A stretch of 13,751 nucleotides of DNA from assembly GCA_910588865.1 (NCBI GenBank), contig CAJUSJ010000103.1:1-13751 (forward strand), in the 5' to 3' direction. The translations under genes were made by a program, and so were the position numbers. The notes below the pieces were generated by a model. That model was not told where the DNA came from, made no database searches, and saw nothing but the letters and a program-made list of their open reading frames with translations. Source of the DNA: an uncultured Lachnospiraceae bacterium (GTDB lineage Bacteria > Bacillota > Clostridia > Lachnospirales > Lachnospiraceae). Shown piece by piece: positions 1-7,526 of this stretch (positions are counted from its first letter, which is position 1; each line of letters begins with the position of its first letter).

Positions 1-34
1 TGGAATATTTTTCTATAGAAACATTACTTATAAA

Positions 35-216
35 TTAATGCATTGTTGTACTAGTTGCGTTACCTACGTCAAAAACCTCTCCACATGCTGTATAATCATC
101 ATACATTAGCCAATTAGAAAATCTATCCATAATATCAACATAATCTATTTTATTCTTTTCAATAATACTATCTATTAGAGCTAATGTTAAACTTGTATCA
201 TCAGACCATTTCTTTT
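35..216 (-). pseudogene. ADP-ribosylglycohydrolase (DraG/ARH family) internal fragment
   Basis: Minus-strand reading from about 216 down to a TAA at 35-37 gives roughly 60 residues without an own start. It contains the motif WSDDTSLTLALIDSI, the metal-binding signature of ADP-ribosylglycohydrolases (W-S-D-D-T), and further on GEVFDVGNATST, which matches the family's Y/C-G-E-x-F-D-x-G-N-x-T segment. The family removes ADP-ribose from proteins or small molecules and is normally about 250-300 residues long, so this is only an early-middle slice. An in-frame TAA lies immediately upstream at the junction with the ABC remnant, and the reading ends early downstream. The DNA is clearly more AT-rich than the genes to its right, which suggests a different origin. 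Family assignment is good; it cannot be functional as seen. Confidence 0.75.
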
Positions 217-387
217 ATCTGCTCCGATGGGCGCATCCTTTAACATCGCCCTCGCTATGGCAATCCTCTGCCGCTCCCCTCCGGAAAGGCGCGCGCCGCC
301 TCCACCTCCTTATCCGTGGCAGACAGCTTACCCATACGGATATTCTCCCGGACATTTGTCCCAAACAGATAAATTTGGATCAACATC
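217..387 (-). pseudogene. ABC exporter ATP-binding domain remnant, deleted and frameshifted
   Basis: Read on the minus strand, two pieces of one ABC-exporter nucleotide-binding domain can be recognised. The first, in one frame, is IYLFGTNVRENIRMGKLSAT followed by DKEVEAA, the region after the Q-loop. The second, in another frame, is LSGGERQRIAIARAMLKDAP, the ABC signature. About 50 residues normally separate them; here they are almost fused and out of frame at about 285-290. Walker A lies in the lost 5' part and Walker B in the lost 3' part. The remnant begins directly after the recombinase stop codon and ends near 226, where the glycohydrolase fragment starts. It is a non-functional scrap of a multidrug- or peptide-exporter gene. 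Confidence 0.8.
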
Positions 388-1965
388 CTATACCTTAATC
401 TCCACCCCATTCTTAAAGGTGAACCGAACGTCATCCCTTCCATAGACTGTCACATAATCCACCAGCGCGTACCACGCGCCTTCATCAAAGCTGTCCACAA
501 CATCCGGCATACCCTTCAGCGTATCCACCAGTTTCCGCGCCATCTCCCCCTGTGCCTGATTTGCTACAATCCTGTCTTCCACCTCACCCATCCGTGCCTT
601 CGCCTTGTCAAACCGCTCCCAAAGAGTATCGCGGCGTTCCTCGTAATCTGCCTGGTTCCGCGAGACACCGGCGTTCTCCGCTGTGCGCTGCTGTATCAGC
701 TCCCCCACCACGTTCATCTCTTCCCGCAGGCGATCCCGCTCCTCTTCCAGACCATTTGTCCGGAAGGCCGTCTCCTTCACCTCCTCAAAGACTGCCGTAA
801 TTTCATCCCTTTCCCCGCAGAAAATATTCAGTGCCCTGACGAACAGCGTCTTAATGGTCTCCTCGTCAAAATGAGGGGTGGCGCATTTCTCCCCTCCGTC
901 ATACTTGTGGTTGCACCGCCAGACCACTTTCCGGTATTTATCGTTGGAATGCCACACCTTGGAGCCGTACCAGCTCCCGCAGTCCCCGCATTTAATTTTC
1001 CCTGAGAAAACACTCACACAGCTATTCCGGTTCTTCCCCGGCCGCCTTGCCTTCATCAGTGCCTGGACACTGTCAAAAAGGTCAGGCTCTATGATGGCTG
1101 GATGGTTCCCTTCCACATAATATCGGGGAACCTCGCCCTCATTGACCTTTTTCTTCTTGGAAAGGAAATCCACCGTGTAAACCTTCTGGAGCAGCGCGTC
1201 TCCTTTGTATTTCTCGTTGGTGAGGATGGATTCCACCACCGCCTTTCCCCATACCTTCTTGCCGCCCGGAGTGGGGATGCCTTCTTCTGTCAGGATCTTC
1301 GCGATTTTATAGGGCGAATGCCCCCGCAGGAACAGACCGTAAATTTTCCGCACCGTCTTCGCCTGTTCTTCGTTGATGACCAGGTTTCCGTTCTCTCCCC
1401 GGTCGTAGCCCAGGAACCTGCTAAACGGGACGCTCACCTTCCCGTCCGCGAACCGCTTCCTAATGCCCCAGGTGCAGTTTTCAGAAATGCTCCGGCTCTC
1501 CTCCTGCGCCAGCGAGGACATGATGGTGATGAGCAGCTCGCCCTTGGAATCGAACGTCCAGATGTTCTCCTTCTCAAAATAGCACTCGCATCCGTTCTCC
1601 TTCAGCTTCCGGATGGTGGAGAGGCTGTCAACCGTGTTCCTTGCGAACCTGGACACGCTCTTGGTGATAATAAGGTCAATGTGTCCGGCGAGGGCGTCCT
1701 CCACCATCTGATTAAAGCCGCCCCGGTGCCGCATGGAGGTCGCGCTGATCCCCTCATCCGAATACAGTTTGACAAACTCCCAATCCTCCCTGCTCTGTAT
1801 GTACCTGGTATAATAATCGCACTGCGCGGCGTAGCTGGTCTGCTGGTCTTCCATGTCGGTGGAGACGCGGGCATAGCCTGCCACCCTCCGCTTCTTCTGG
1901 CCGCTGATGGGGGCCGCCGTGAAGCGGTTCCGCGTGGCCGGTATCGTGGTCACGTTCTTTGCCAT
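388..1965 (-). CDS. Large serine recombinase (site-specific integrase/resolvase)
   Basis: This 525-residue protein is a large serine recombinase of the type that integrates and excises clostridial conjugative or mobilisable elements. The N-terminal resolvase domain (about 27-175) has the catalytic serine in YARVSTD (S35) and the arginine-bearing motif SVSRFARN (about 103-110). A recombinase DNA-binding domain follows (about 185-300), then a zinc ribbon with cysteines at 326, 329, 351 and 361. A charged, probably coiled-coil stretch spans about 405-475, and the C-terminus ends in FTFKNGVEIKV. I chose the ATG at 1965 because GGAGGGAAGGTG sits just upstream; an in-frame ATG at 1995 lacks a site. 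Length and domains look complete, so it may still be active. Its 3' end abuts two unrelated gene fragments, as expected for a gene at the edge of an element. Confidence 0.93.
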   Translation of the reverse strand: MAKNVTTIPATRNRFTAAPISGQKKRRVAGYARVSTDMEDQQTSYAAQCDYYTRYIQSREDWEFVKLYSDEGISATSMRHRGGFNQMVEDALAGHIDLIITKSVSRFARNTVDSLSTIRKLKENGCECYFEKENIWTFDSKGELLITIMSSLAQEESRSISENCTWGIRKRFADGKVSVPFSRFLGYDRGENGNLVINEEQAKTVRKIYGLFLRGHSPYKIAKILTEEGIPTPGGKKVWGKAVVESILTNEKYKGDALLQKVYTVDFLSKKKKVNEGEVPRYYVEGNHPAIIEPDLFDSVQALMKARRPGKNRNSCVSVFSGKIKCGDCGSWYGSKVWHSNDKYRKVVWRCNHKYDGGEKCATPHFDEETIKTLFVRALNIFCGERDEITAVFEEVKETAFRTNGLEEERDRLREEMNVVGELIQQRTAENAGVSRNQADYEERRDTLWERFDKAKARMGEVEDRIVANQAQGEMARKLVDTLKGMPDVVDSFDEGAWYALVDYVTVYGRDDVRFTFKNGVEIKV

Positions 1966-2111
1966 TTTTTCACCTTCCCTCCATAAAAACAGCACTCAAG
2001 GCTTCCGTCCTCCAGCGCCTCCTTTGTCAGCCCCATGTCCTTTGCTATGGTCCCGTATCCCAAGCCGCTGTTACGGGATTTTATAATTACTTTTTTCTGT
2101 TCTTCTGTCAC
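1950..2111 (-). CDS. Very small helix-turn-helix protein preceding the recombinase
   Basis: A GTG start at 2111 with GGGAGG eight to nine bases upstream opens a 53-codon frame that ends in TGA at 1950-1952, overlapping the first codons of the recombinase by 16 bases. The first 30 residues (VTEEQKKVIIKSRNSGLGYG, then TIAKDMGLTKEAL) have the pattern of a short homeodomain-like or sigma-region-4-like HTH. ORFs of this kind often lie immediately upstream of clostridial serine recombinases. Relatives I recall are longer, with a cysteine-rich zinc-finger half after the HTH; here the frame runs instead into the recombinase ribosome site, so this may be a shortened relic. The overlap suggests translational coupling. 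A DNA-binding or directionality role is inference only. Confidence 0.55.
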   Translation of the reverse strand: MTEEQKKVIIKSRNSGLGYGTIAKDMGLTKEALEDGSLECCFYGGKVKKWQRT

Positions 2112-2324
2112 AAGAACTACCTCCCGCGGAGACTTTTGTATTTTATCCCCTGTTTCTGAGGCCCGGCAGAAGGAAAAACTTGAGGGTAAAATAAAAAACC
2201 GCCTTACAATATCTTATGAGCCCCGGGCTTGTCACTATTCGCTGTTAATTCACCGCGGCTTTATCCGTTTTTGAAAGTGATTCCCCCGATAGTCCGTTTT
2301 GATAACGAACACATTTTAATGTTG

Positions 2325-2338
2325 CCTCCCAAGGGAGG
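2325..2338. repeat. Short palindrome CCTCCC-AA-GGGAGG
   Basis: Six-base arms separated by two bases form a symmetrical site. The two-base centre makes a hairpin unlikely, so it would act, if at all, as double-stranded DNA. It lies 23 bases left of the larger perfect palindrome. No function can be assigned. Confidence 0.4.
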
Positions 2339-2360
2339 TACGGGGGTGTATGTCTACCTT

Positions 2361-2393
2361 GGCAGGGGTGTACGGATTCCGTACACCCCTGCC
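2361..2393. repeat. Perfect 15-bp inverted repeat with 3-base centre
   Basis: The arm GGCAGGGGTGTACGG is repeated exactly in inverted orientation around the centre ATT. Neither side has a T-run, so it is not a standard intrinsic terminator. A perfect symmetrical site this long between recombinase cassettes may be an operator, a recombination-related site, a replication or transfer structure, or the trace of a small element. A near-copy of part of an arm (GGGGGTGTA) occurs just left of it at 2342-2350. Confidence 0.75.
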
Positions 2394-2423
2394 GAAGAGT
2401 GAAAGCATGTCCCTGTATATCCA

Positions 2424-2476
2424 CAAAAAAATAAGGCCCGCGGAAACGGGTTTTCTCCGTTTCGCAAGCCTTATTT
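2424..2476 (-). terminator. Rho-independent terminator on the minus strand
   Basis: The region folds into a long near-perfect hairpin: the arms AAATAAGGC...GAAACGG and their inverted copy surround a four-base loop (TTTT on the plus strand), with only a few mismatches or G-U pairs. Read on the minus strand the stem is followed by TTATTTTTTTG, the expected T-tract. It would stop transcripts coming from the 88-residue ORF and truncated recombinase, and possibly read-through from the lacZ operon. Confidence 0.8.
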
Positions 2477-2525
2477 CCAGTATTTCAGGCCATTACACCC
2501 CATTAAATTGTATCAAAGTTTGGTT

Positions 2526-2678
2526 CTACACATCATAGTAAATATGAATCAAGTTCCAGCTGTCATGGTTCTTTATGTACTCTGTAAAATAATTTCTCTG
2601 GCTGGCAAGGGAATTGGCCTGGTCATCCCTGTCCGTGGACACACGGCAGTAGGCGGCCACCTTTAACTCTTTCATCAT
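2526..2678 (-). pseudogene. Serine recombinase, N-terminal 50 residues only
   Basis: A minus-strand frame from tandem ATGs at 2678 and 2675 gives about 50 residues before TAG at 2526-2528. It contains VAAYCRVSTDRDDQANSLAS, with the catalytic serine of the resolvase domain in CRVSTD, and continues to a Y-Y-D that in intact relatives leads to EGISGT; here it goes to valine and stop. The remaining roughly 450 residues (rest of the catalytic domain, DNA-binding domain, zinc ribbon) are absent, and the terminator follows about 50 bases on. It is therefore a broken large serine recombinase, different in sequence from the intact one at 388-1965. Its start overlaps the stop of the upstream small ORF (ATGATG), so the pair was probably translationally coupled. 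Confidence 0.85.
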
Positions 2679-2941
2679 CCTTTTTCACTTCCCGAGGGCA
2701 ATTTTGAAAATCCTGATCCGATCCGGTTCAGCAGCCAGGTCAGCTGACTGCCTGTAAGCAGATCCCTTTCGTATAATTCCTTGTAAATCCCGATTTTCAG
2801 GGCCTTGTTGAACTCCGAAAGCTGACTTTCCGTCAATAGGATCTTCCTATCCTGGTCGTCTCCATTTCTCCGGCCCTGCCTTTCACTGATTTCACGCACG
2901 AAAACATTGCTCCTGAACATAATTTTTTCTACTTTATGCAA
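2675..2941 (-). CDS. Small SHOCT-like companion protein of a recombinase operon
   Basis: This 88-codon ORF has a basic, poorly conserved front and a C-terminal segment (about residues 35-75) reading LLTESQLSEFNKALKIGIYK then ELYERDLLTGSQLTWLL. That segment resembles the short SHOCT-type helix pair (kALx-G-iYkeLhe-x-x-LLT-x-x-QL) found in small proteins encoded just before clostridial serine recombinases. The stop TGA is interlocked with the ATG of the truncated recombinase. The start is uncertain: ATG at 2941 is furthest upstream, ATG at 2920 and a GTG near 2899 behind AGGAG are alternatives. It lies 71 bases after the symporter stop with no visible terminator between, so lacZ-operon transcripts could run into it. 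The function of this protein type is not known to me. Confidence 0.55.
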   Translation of the reverse strand: MHKVEKIMFRSNVFVREISERQGRRNGDDQDRKILLTESQLSEFNKALKIGIYKELYERDLLTGSQLTWLLNRIGSGFSKLPSGSEKG

Positions 2942-3012
2942 AAACCAGCTTGCCTTACGAATGAATTTTCCGGATCCGTGTTTTTCGCGTCCGTTGTCTC
3001 TCCTGCCGCCCT

Positions 3013-4386
3013 TTACCCGGAGACTCTTCTCCGCAGTTCCTCATTGGCTTTTTCCACATTCAGCCTGGTCAGTATCAATGTGATCAGAAGATTAAAGACC
3101 ATGGGCAGCCACAGGTACATGATATGGAGCATATTGATACAGGAAGCCGTCTGCTCCGGGGCACCTCCCACGTAACCGCTGTATGCCAGAAGCCACCCCG
3201 CGATGGCGGTTCCGATACCGCCTCCCAGCTTCGTTCCGAGAGATGTGCAGGAATACATGGTACCGTCTACCCTTTTGCCTGTTTTCAAAAAGGTATATTC
3301 GGAACAGGTGGCAATCAGGGCATTCATGTCTCCCTGAAGGGGACTCATCCCTATCGCGGCTATGGCGGTGAACAGAAGCATCATGGGAACACTTCCCATA
3401 TATCCCGCGGCCAACACTCCAAGGCGTCCTACTGTCCCCAGTGTATAACCATATAAATTCAGTTTATACATCCCGTTCCATCTGGCCACCAAAGTAGGCG
3501 TAAAAAGCAGGCCCACAATCATGGGAATATTGATTGCCCAGGAAAATGCCCCCAGAAGATTGGCGTTCTTCAGCACATAGGTCATAAAATAAATTCCCAT
3601 GTTCAGCGTGGCGGAATAAATCTGCATCAAAATATAGGAGGCGCAAATCATCAGATAATATTTATTGTGAATCAGCAGCCCGAAGGCCTGGGTCAGACGA
3701 TAGGTTTCTTTTTGATCCGGCTCTTCCCCGCCGGCTTCCTCCTGGGCAGACTCTTCCGGAGGCAGCTCCTTCACCGACCACACGGATAAGGAGTTGGATA
3801 TCACGCCCACAACCGCATAAATGACAGCCACGGTTCTCCAGGCGCCTGCTCCGCCGCCAAAGTAAGCCACACAGCCTACCGTAATGGTCTGAATCAGCAT
3901 GCTGGTGCCGAAAGCGAACATAAAACGTATGGAGCCCATCTGAACCCGCTCGTGATTATTCCTGGTAACCAGAGCGGTTAAGGCGGAGTACGCGATATTA
4001 TTGGCCGTATAAAAACCGGCATTCAGCAGTGTATAGGCGATAAAGAACCAGGCGTACTGGGCAAATTCACTGATATCCGCCGGAATGACAAAGATGGCCA
4101 CCAGGCAGACCGCGCAGCCAAAATAACCATAAAACATCCACGGGCGGGCCTTCCCCATCTTGCTGTGGGTCTTGTCGATCATGGAGCCGAAGAAAATATC
4201 GCTGATCCCGTCAAACAGCTTTGAAAACGCGATCAAAGTTCCCACTATCCCCGCGTTCAGGCCAACGGTATCTGTCAGGAAAATCATGACAAAGGCTGAC
4301 AAAAGCGCGTACACCACATTGCCGGCAATGTCGCCGGAGCCGTAACCGATCTTGTTGTACCATTTTAAATATGTTCTCTCTTCCAT
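3013..4386 (-). CDS. GPH-family sugar:cation symporter (MelB/XynP/UidB-like)
   Basis: This membrane transporter of the glycoside-pentoside-hexuronide family imports a sugar or glycoside with a cation. The start region WYNKIGYGSGDIAGN and the first loop motif DGISDIFFGSMIDKTHSKMG followed by KARPWM are family hallmarks. Hydrophobic segments are compatible with 12 helices, with a charged central loop near residues 210-230 rich in E and Q. I prefer ATG 4386 (AGGTGG four bases before it, and relatives begin close to this point), giving 457 residues; ATG 4401 would add five residues and overlap the lacZ stop. It directly follows lacZ, so it very probably brings in the beta-galactoside that LacZ cleaves. 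The exact substrate is not readable from sequence. Confidence 0.92.
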   Translation of the reverse strand: MEERTYLKWYNKIGYGSGDIAGNVVYALLSAFVMIFLTDTVGLNAGIVGTLIAFSKLFDGISDIFFGSMIDKTHSKMGKARPWMFYGYFGCAVCLVAIFVIPADISEFAQYAWFFIAYTLLNAGFYTANNIAYSALTALVTRNNHERVQMGSIRFMFAFGTSMLIQTITVGCVAYFGGGAGAWRTVAVIYAVVGVISNSLSVWSVKELPPEESAQEEAGGEEPDQKETYRLTQAFGLLIHNKYYLMICASYILMQIYSATLNMGIYFMTYVLKNANLLGAFSWAINIPMIVGLLFTPTLVARWNGMYKLNLYGYTLGTVGRLGVLAAGYMGSVPMMLLFTAIAAIGMSPLQGDMNALIATCSEYTFLKTGKRVDGTMYSCTSLGTKLGGGIGTAIAGWLLAYSGYVGGAPEQTASCINMLHIMYLWLPMVFNLLITLILTRLNVEKANEELRRRVSG

Positions 4387-4393
4387 ATTCCAC

Positions 4394-7300
4394 CTACTCA
4401 TCCTTTCCTGTGTATTCTGGTTTTATATTTAAAGAAAAGGTAAACCATTCCTCTGCCAGCCTGTATTTTTCCTGAAGCCTTGGGCCGCAGCTGTTGGAAC
4501 CGATTCCGTTTTGCCGGAAATCCAGGTTCCACACCGTGCTCCCGCAGGGAACCAGCTGAAAGTTATGGCTCTTCTGGGTCAGCTCTTCCTGTGTGAAAAC
4601 AGAGGCATTGAAGGAAAATGTCTTCTGGCCATAGGCTTTTATCCTGCCTCCTCCGCCGCTGACCACAACATAGCCGCAGTCGCTGTGGCTGCCGTTTTCC
4701 TGGGGCCTTATGTAATCCTCGTGAAGGCCAGTTACGGCGGAAGAATAAATTCCGTGGCTCGCGGCCCTGCGTTTATCCTCATAGCTTTCCTCCGGCCCCA
4801 GGCCGAAGTAAGTAACCTGGTCCATCTCCTTGGGAAGAAACATCCGGAGTCCGAATCTGGGCAGTTCGGGGAAATCGGGATTTCTTGTGACATCCATTTT
4901 CACGGAAATCTGTCCGCTGTTGTAAACCCGCCACACAGCGTCAATGTCCATCATCCTCTGCACCGTCACCGCCGTCATGGCCATCTTGCTGTGAATCTCC
5001 AGATATTCCCCGGTCAGGGTATAATTTGTCACATAGGCCCTGGACATTGCCCTGTCATACATGGCCTTTTTCCATTCTTCTTTTATGTACATGTCATTGT
5101 CCGTAGGCGCTCTCCACAGATTCAGCTCCATGGGCCGGTCCAGGAATTCTTTCCCCCCTGCCCCAAGCTGGTCAAAGATACCGTACATCTTGTTGTACAC
5201 ATAAGTAAATGTACTTCCCTCCACTGTCAGCTGCCTGGGCGTTTCGGACACATGAATCTGCCGATGCCGCCCCGGGGTCTCCGCTTCGGTCTGCCATCCC
5301 AGGCTGATCTGATTTCTTGGGTCCTGGTTCGCCAGGGCTATTTCATCAAATCCCAGCATATGCCCCTGTTCGCGGAAGGGTTCCTCCTGTTTCAGGGTGT
5401 AAAACACTTTCAGATACGCCTTTCCCTTGTCTGAAACCGCCACGGGAAGAGAAATTTCCCCCTCCCTGCCCGGGGGAATCTCCGGAATATTGGCTGTGTC
5501 TATTTTTCCCTCCGCTGTGATCCTGCCGTCCGCACTTACCTCATAGGAGATGTCCAGGTAGTCCCGGATATCCACATAATTCATCTCATTTTTCAGAATA
5601 AGAACCCCTGTGTCCTGGTCATAACTCCGGACTCTTGCCGGTCTGTGGACATTTTTATATTCCAGCAGCCCCATATGAGGGGTTCTGTCAGGATACACCA
5701 GCCCATCCATACAGAAATTCCCATCCTGGGGATACTCCCCGTGGTCGCCGCCGTAAAAATACATGTCCCTGCCATCCGCTGTCTTCCCCTTGTATACGGC
5801 GTGGTCACACCACTCCCACACAAAGCCTCCGCAGATACAGTCATATTGTTCAATGAGCTGAAAATAATCCTCGTAATCTCCCGCTCCGTTTCCCATGGAA
5901 TGGCAATACTCGCACATAATGTAGGGCTTGTCCGGGTCGGATTCCACATAGTCCAAAACCTCCTGAAAGCCTGGATACATGCGGCTGTAAAGATCAATAT
6001 TGCTGTAATCGTATTTTCTCTTCCGGCCTCTGTAATACGCGCTTTCATAGTGGGTCAGCCTGCTGGGGTCATACTGTTTTGTCCACGCCAGGGCTTTCTC
6101 AAAGGTACAGCCGTACCCACATTCGTTTCCCATGGACCAGATGACCACGCAGGGGCGGTTTTTGTCCCGCTCAACAAGCTTTCTCACCCGGTCAAGGGTA
6201 GGCTCGTCAAACTCCGGATTATCCGATATCAGCTCGTTCCACCTTCCTGCCCGCTCCTCATCCGTGTCATTGGAATAGCACAGCATCCACGGCCCGTGGC
6301 TCTCGTTGTCCGCCTCATCAATGACAAAGAATCCATATTGGTCGCACATCTGGTAAAACATGGGCTGATTGGGATAATGGCTGGTGCGAATTGCGTTGAA
6401 ATTGTGCCGCTTCATCATTTTCAAGTCCTGTTTCATCTGGTCCGCGCTTACCACAAACCCTGCCATTGGGTCTGAATCATGGCGGTTCACACCCCGAAAT
6501 TTTACAGGCGAACCGTTAACATATACCACATTGTCCTCCACATGAATCTCCCGGATGCCCATCCGCTCCGTGATCACCTCATTCTCTGTCTCCAGAACCA
6601 GGGTATACAGGTATGGCTCCTCGCTGTTCCACAGCACAGGCTCCCTGATGGCAAATTCCGTATCTCCTTTGTAGACAAAACCGGCAGCCAGCTCCCCGTC
6701 TTTATCGTAGACCGTAGCCTTTACCGGGATAACCTCATCCAGGTATTTTGTCCGGATGCTCACAAGGGCCTGACCCTCTTCCAGTCTGGTATTAATAAAA
6801 TAGTCGTAAATACACTGGGAGGGCCGTTTCATCAGATACACATCCCGGAAAATACCGCTCATCCGGAATTTATCCTGGTCCTCCAGATAGCTGCCGTCAC
6901 ACCATTTTAAAACCAGCACCGCGAGAAGATTTTCCCCCTCCCTGATGTACCTGGTGACATCAAACTCACTGAGGGCGTGGGAGACCTGGCTGTAGCCCAC
7001 ATACTCCCCGTTCAGCCACACATAAAAGCAGGAATCCACCCCCTCGAACTCCAGAAATACCTTTGGCGCGTTTTCCTCCTCCTGATACAGAAAGGAACAG
7101 ATATAAGCGCCGCAGGGATTATCCTGGGGCACATAGGGAGGGTCCACGGGAAACGGATAGCGGAAATTGGTGTACTGGTGGCTGTCGAAGCCATAATTCT
7201 GCCAGACACCGGGAACCGGGACAATCTCATAGCCCTGTGTGTCAAACCCCTCCTCGTAAAACAGATCATTGAGTTCATGGATGCTGTCATAATATTTGAA

Positions 7301-7456
7301 TTTCCACTGGCCGTTCAGCATCTGGATGCGGTCCGACTCCTCTCTGTGTTCAACCAGCCCATCCATCCTGACTTTCGCCGGCACATAATAAGAACGATCC
7401 GGCATGGTGTTCTCATGAAGCACTCTCAGGTCCTCATAATAGCGTGGTACGATCAT
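4394..7456 (-). CDS. lacZ: Beta-galactosidase, glycoside hydrolase family 2 (LacZ type)
   Basis: The 1020-residue length is close to E. coli LacZ (1024). The order is a sugar-binding jelly roll (about 30-210), an Ig-like domain, a TIM barrel (about 310-600), and a C-terminal Bgal-small-chain domain containing LWRAPTDNDM and FGLGPEESYEDK. The acid/base glutamate is E445 in WSMGNECGYG and the nucleophile is E516 in MCEYCHSMGN. DEADNESHG carries the metal-site Glu and His seen in LacZ. The start is the ATG at 7456 preceded by GAGGAG; the frame stays open to 7666 but would cross the promoter region. It should be cytoplasmic (no signal peptide) and hydrolyse terminal beta-galactose from lactose or related glycosides. 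It is first gene of an operon with the symporter, divergent from the AraC regulator. Lactose itself as substrate is inference. Confidence 0.94.
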   Translation of the reverse strand: MIVPRYYEDLRVLHENTMPDRSYYVPAKVRMDGLVEHREESDRIQMLNGQWKFKYYDSIHELNDLFYEEGFDTQGYEIVPVPGVWQNYGFDSHQYTNFRYPFPVDPPYVPQDNPCGAYICSFLYQEEENAPKVFLEFEGVDSCFYVWLNGEYVGYSQVSHALSEFDVTRYIREGENLLAVLVLKWCDGSYLEDQDKFRMSGIFRDVYLMKRPSQCIYDYFINTRLEEGQALVSIRTKYLDEVIPVKATVYDKDGELAAGFVYKGDTEFAIREPVLWNSEEPYLYTLVLETENEVITERMGIREIHVEDNVVYVNGSPVKFRGVNRHDSDPMAGFVVSADQMKQDLKMMKRHNFNAIRTSHYPNQPMFYQMCDQYGFFVIDEADNESHGPWMLCYSNDTDEERAGRWNELISDNPEFDEPTLDRVRKLVERDKNRPCVVIWSMGNECGYGCTFEKALAWTKQYDPSRLTHYESAYYRGRKRKYDYSNIDLYSRMYPGFQEVLDYVESDPDKPYIMCEYCHSMGNGAGDYEDYFQLIEQYDCICGGFVWEWCDHAVYKGKTADGRDMYFYGGDHGEYPQDGNFCMDGLVYPDRTPHMGLLEYKNVHRPARVRSYDQDTGVLILKNEMNYVDIRDYLDISYEVSADGRITAEGKIDTANIPEIPPGREGEISLPVAVSDKGKAYLKVFYTLKQEEPFREQGHMLGFDEIALANQDPRNQISLGWQTEAETPGRHRQIHVSETPRQLTVEGSTFTYVYNKMYGIFDQLGAGGKEFLDRPMELNLWRAPTDNDMYIKEEWKKAMYDRAMSRAYVTNYTLTGEYLEIHSKMAMTAVTVQRMMDIDAVWRVYNSGQISVKMDVTRNPDFPELPRFGLRMFLPKEMDQVTYFGLGPEESYEDKRRAASHGIYSSAVTGLHEDYIRPQENGSHSDCGYVVVSGGGGRIKAYGQKTFSFNASVFTQEELTQKSHNFQLVPCGSTVWNLDFRQNGIGSNSCGPRLQEKYRLAEEWFTFSLNIKPEYTGKDE

Positions 7457-7504
7457 GGCAGTTTTCTCCTCACATACATTATTTTTTACTATAACAAGTT
7501 CCCC

Positions 7505-7518
7505 ACACAGGCCTGTGT
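7505..7518. promoter_or_regulatory. 14-bp perfect palindrome at the lacZ transcription start (candidate operator)
   Basis: ACACAGGCCTGTGT is a perfect palindrome about 9 bases downstream of the predicted lacZ -10 box, so it would cover roughly +2 to +15 of the message. A symmetrical site there suits a dimeric repressor or blocks elongation. It does not fit the catabolite (cre) consensus, and AraC-family proteins usually use direct repeats, so another regulator may be involved. Confidence 0.5.
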
Positions 7519-7526
7519 TTGTAAGT

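Larger units (their letters stand above)
2112..2525. other. Non-coding stretch between the two recombinase cassettes
   Basis: This 414-base stretch shows no open frame with a credible start and family resemblance on either strand. It contains a 14-base palindrome (2325-2338), a perfect 33-base inverted repeat (2361-2393) and a strong minus-strand terminator (2424-2476), listed separately. The part just upstream of the small HTH gene should hold that operon's promoter; a TAAAAT-like -10 on the minus strand near 2140 is visible, but I find no convincing -35 for it. It may be remains of a larger recombinase cassette after deletion. Confidence 0.5.

Noticed and set aside
1102..1986. Long plus-strand ORF (294 codons) opposite the recombinase
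   Set aside because: It mirrors the recombinase codons on the opposite strand, has no ribosome site and no recognisable domain.
2261..2281. Minus-strand reading ITFKNG-stop, like the recombinase C-terminus FTFKNG
   Set aside because: Only six residues match and the upstream frame shows no recombinase sequence, so it cannot be called a third recombinase fragment.
4511..6475. Plus-strand ORFs of about 300 and 275 codons opposite lacZ
   Set aside because: Antisense shadows of a clearly identified GH2 gene; no family resemblance and no promoter or ribosome site.
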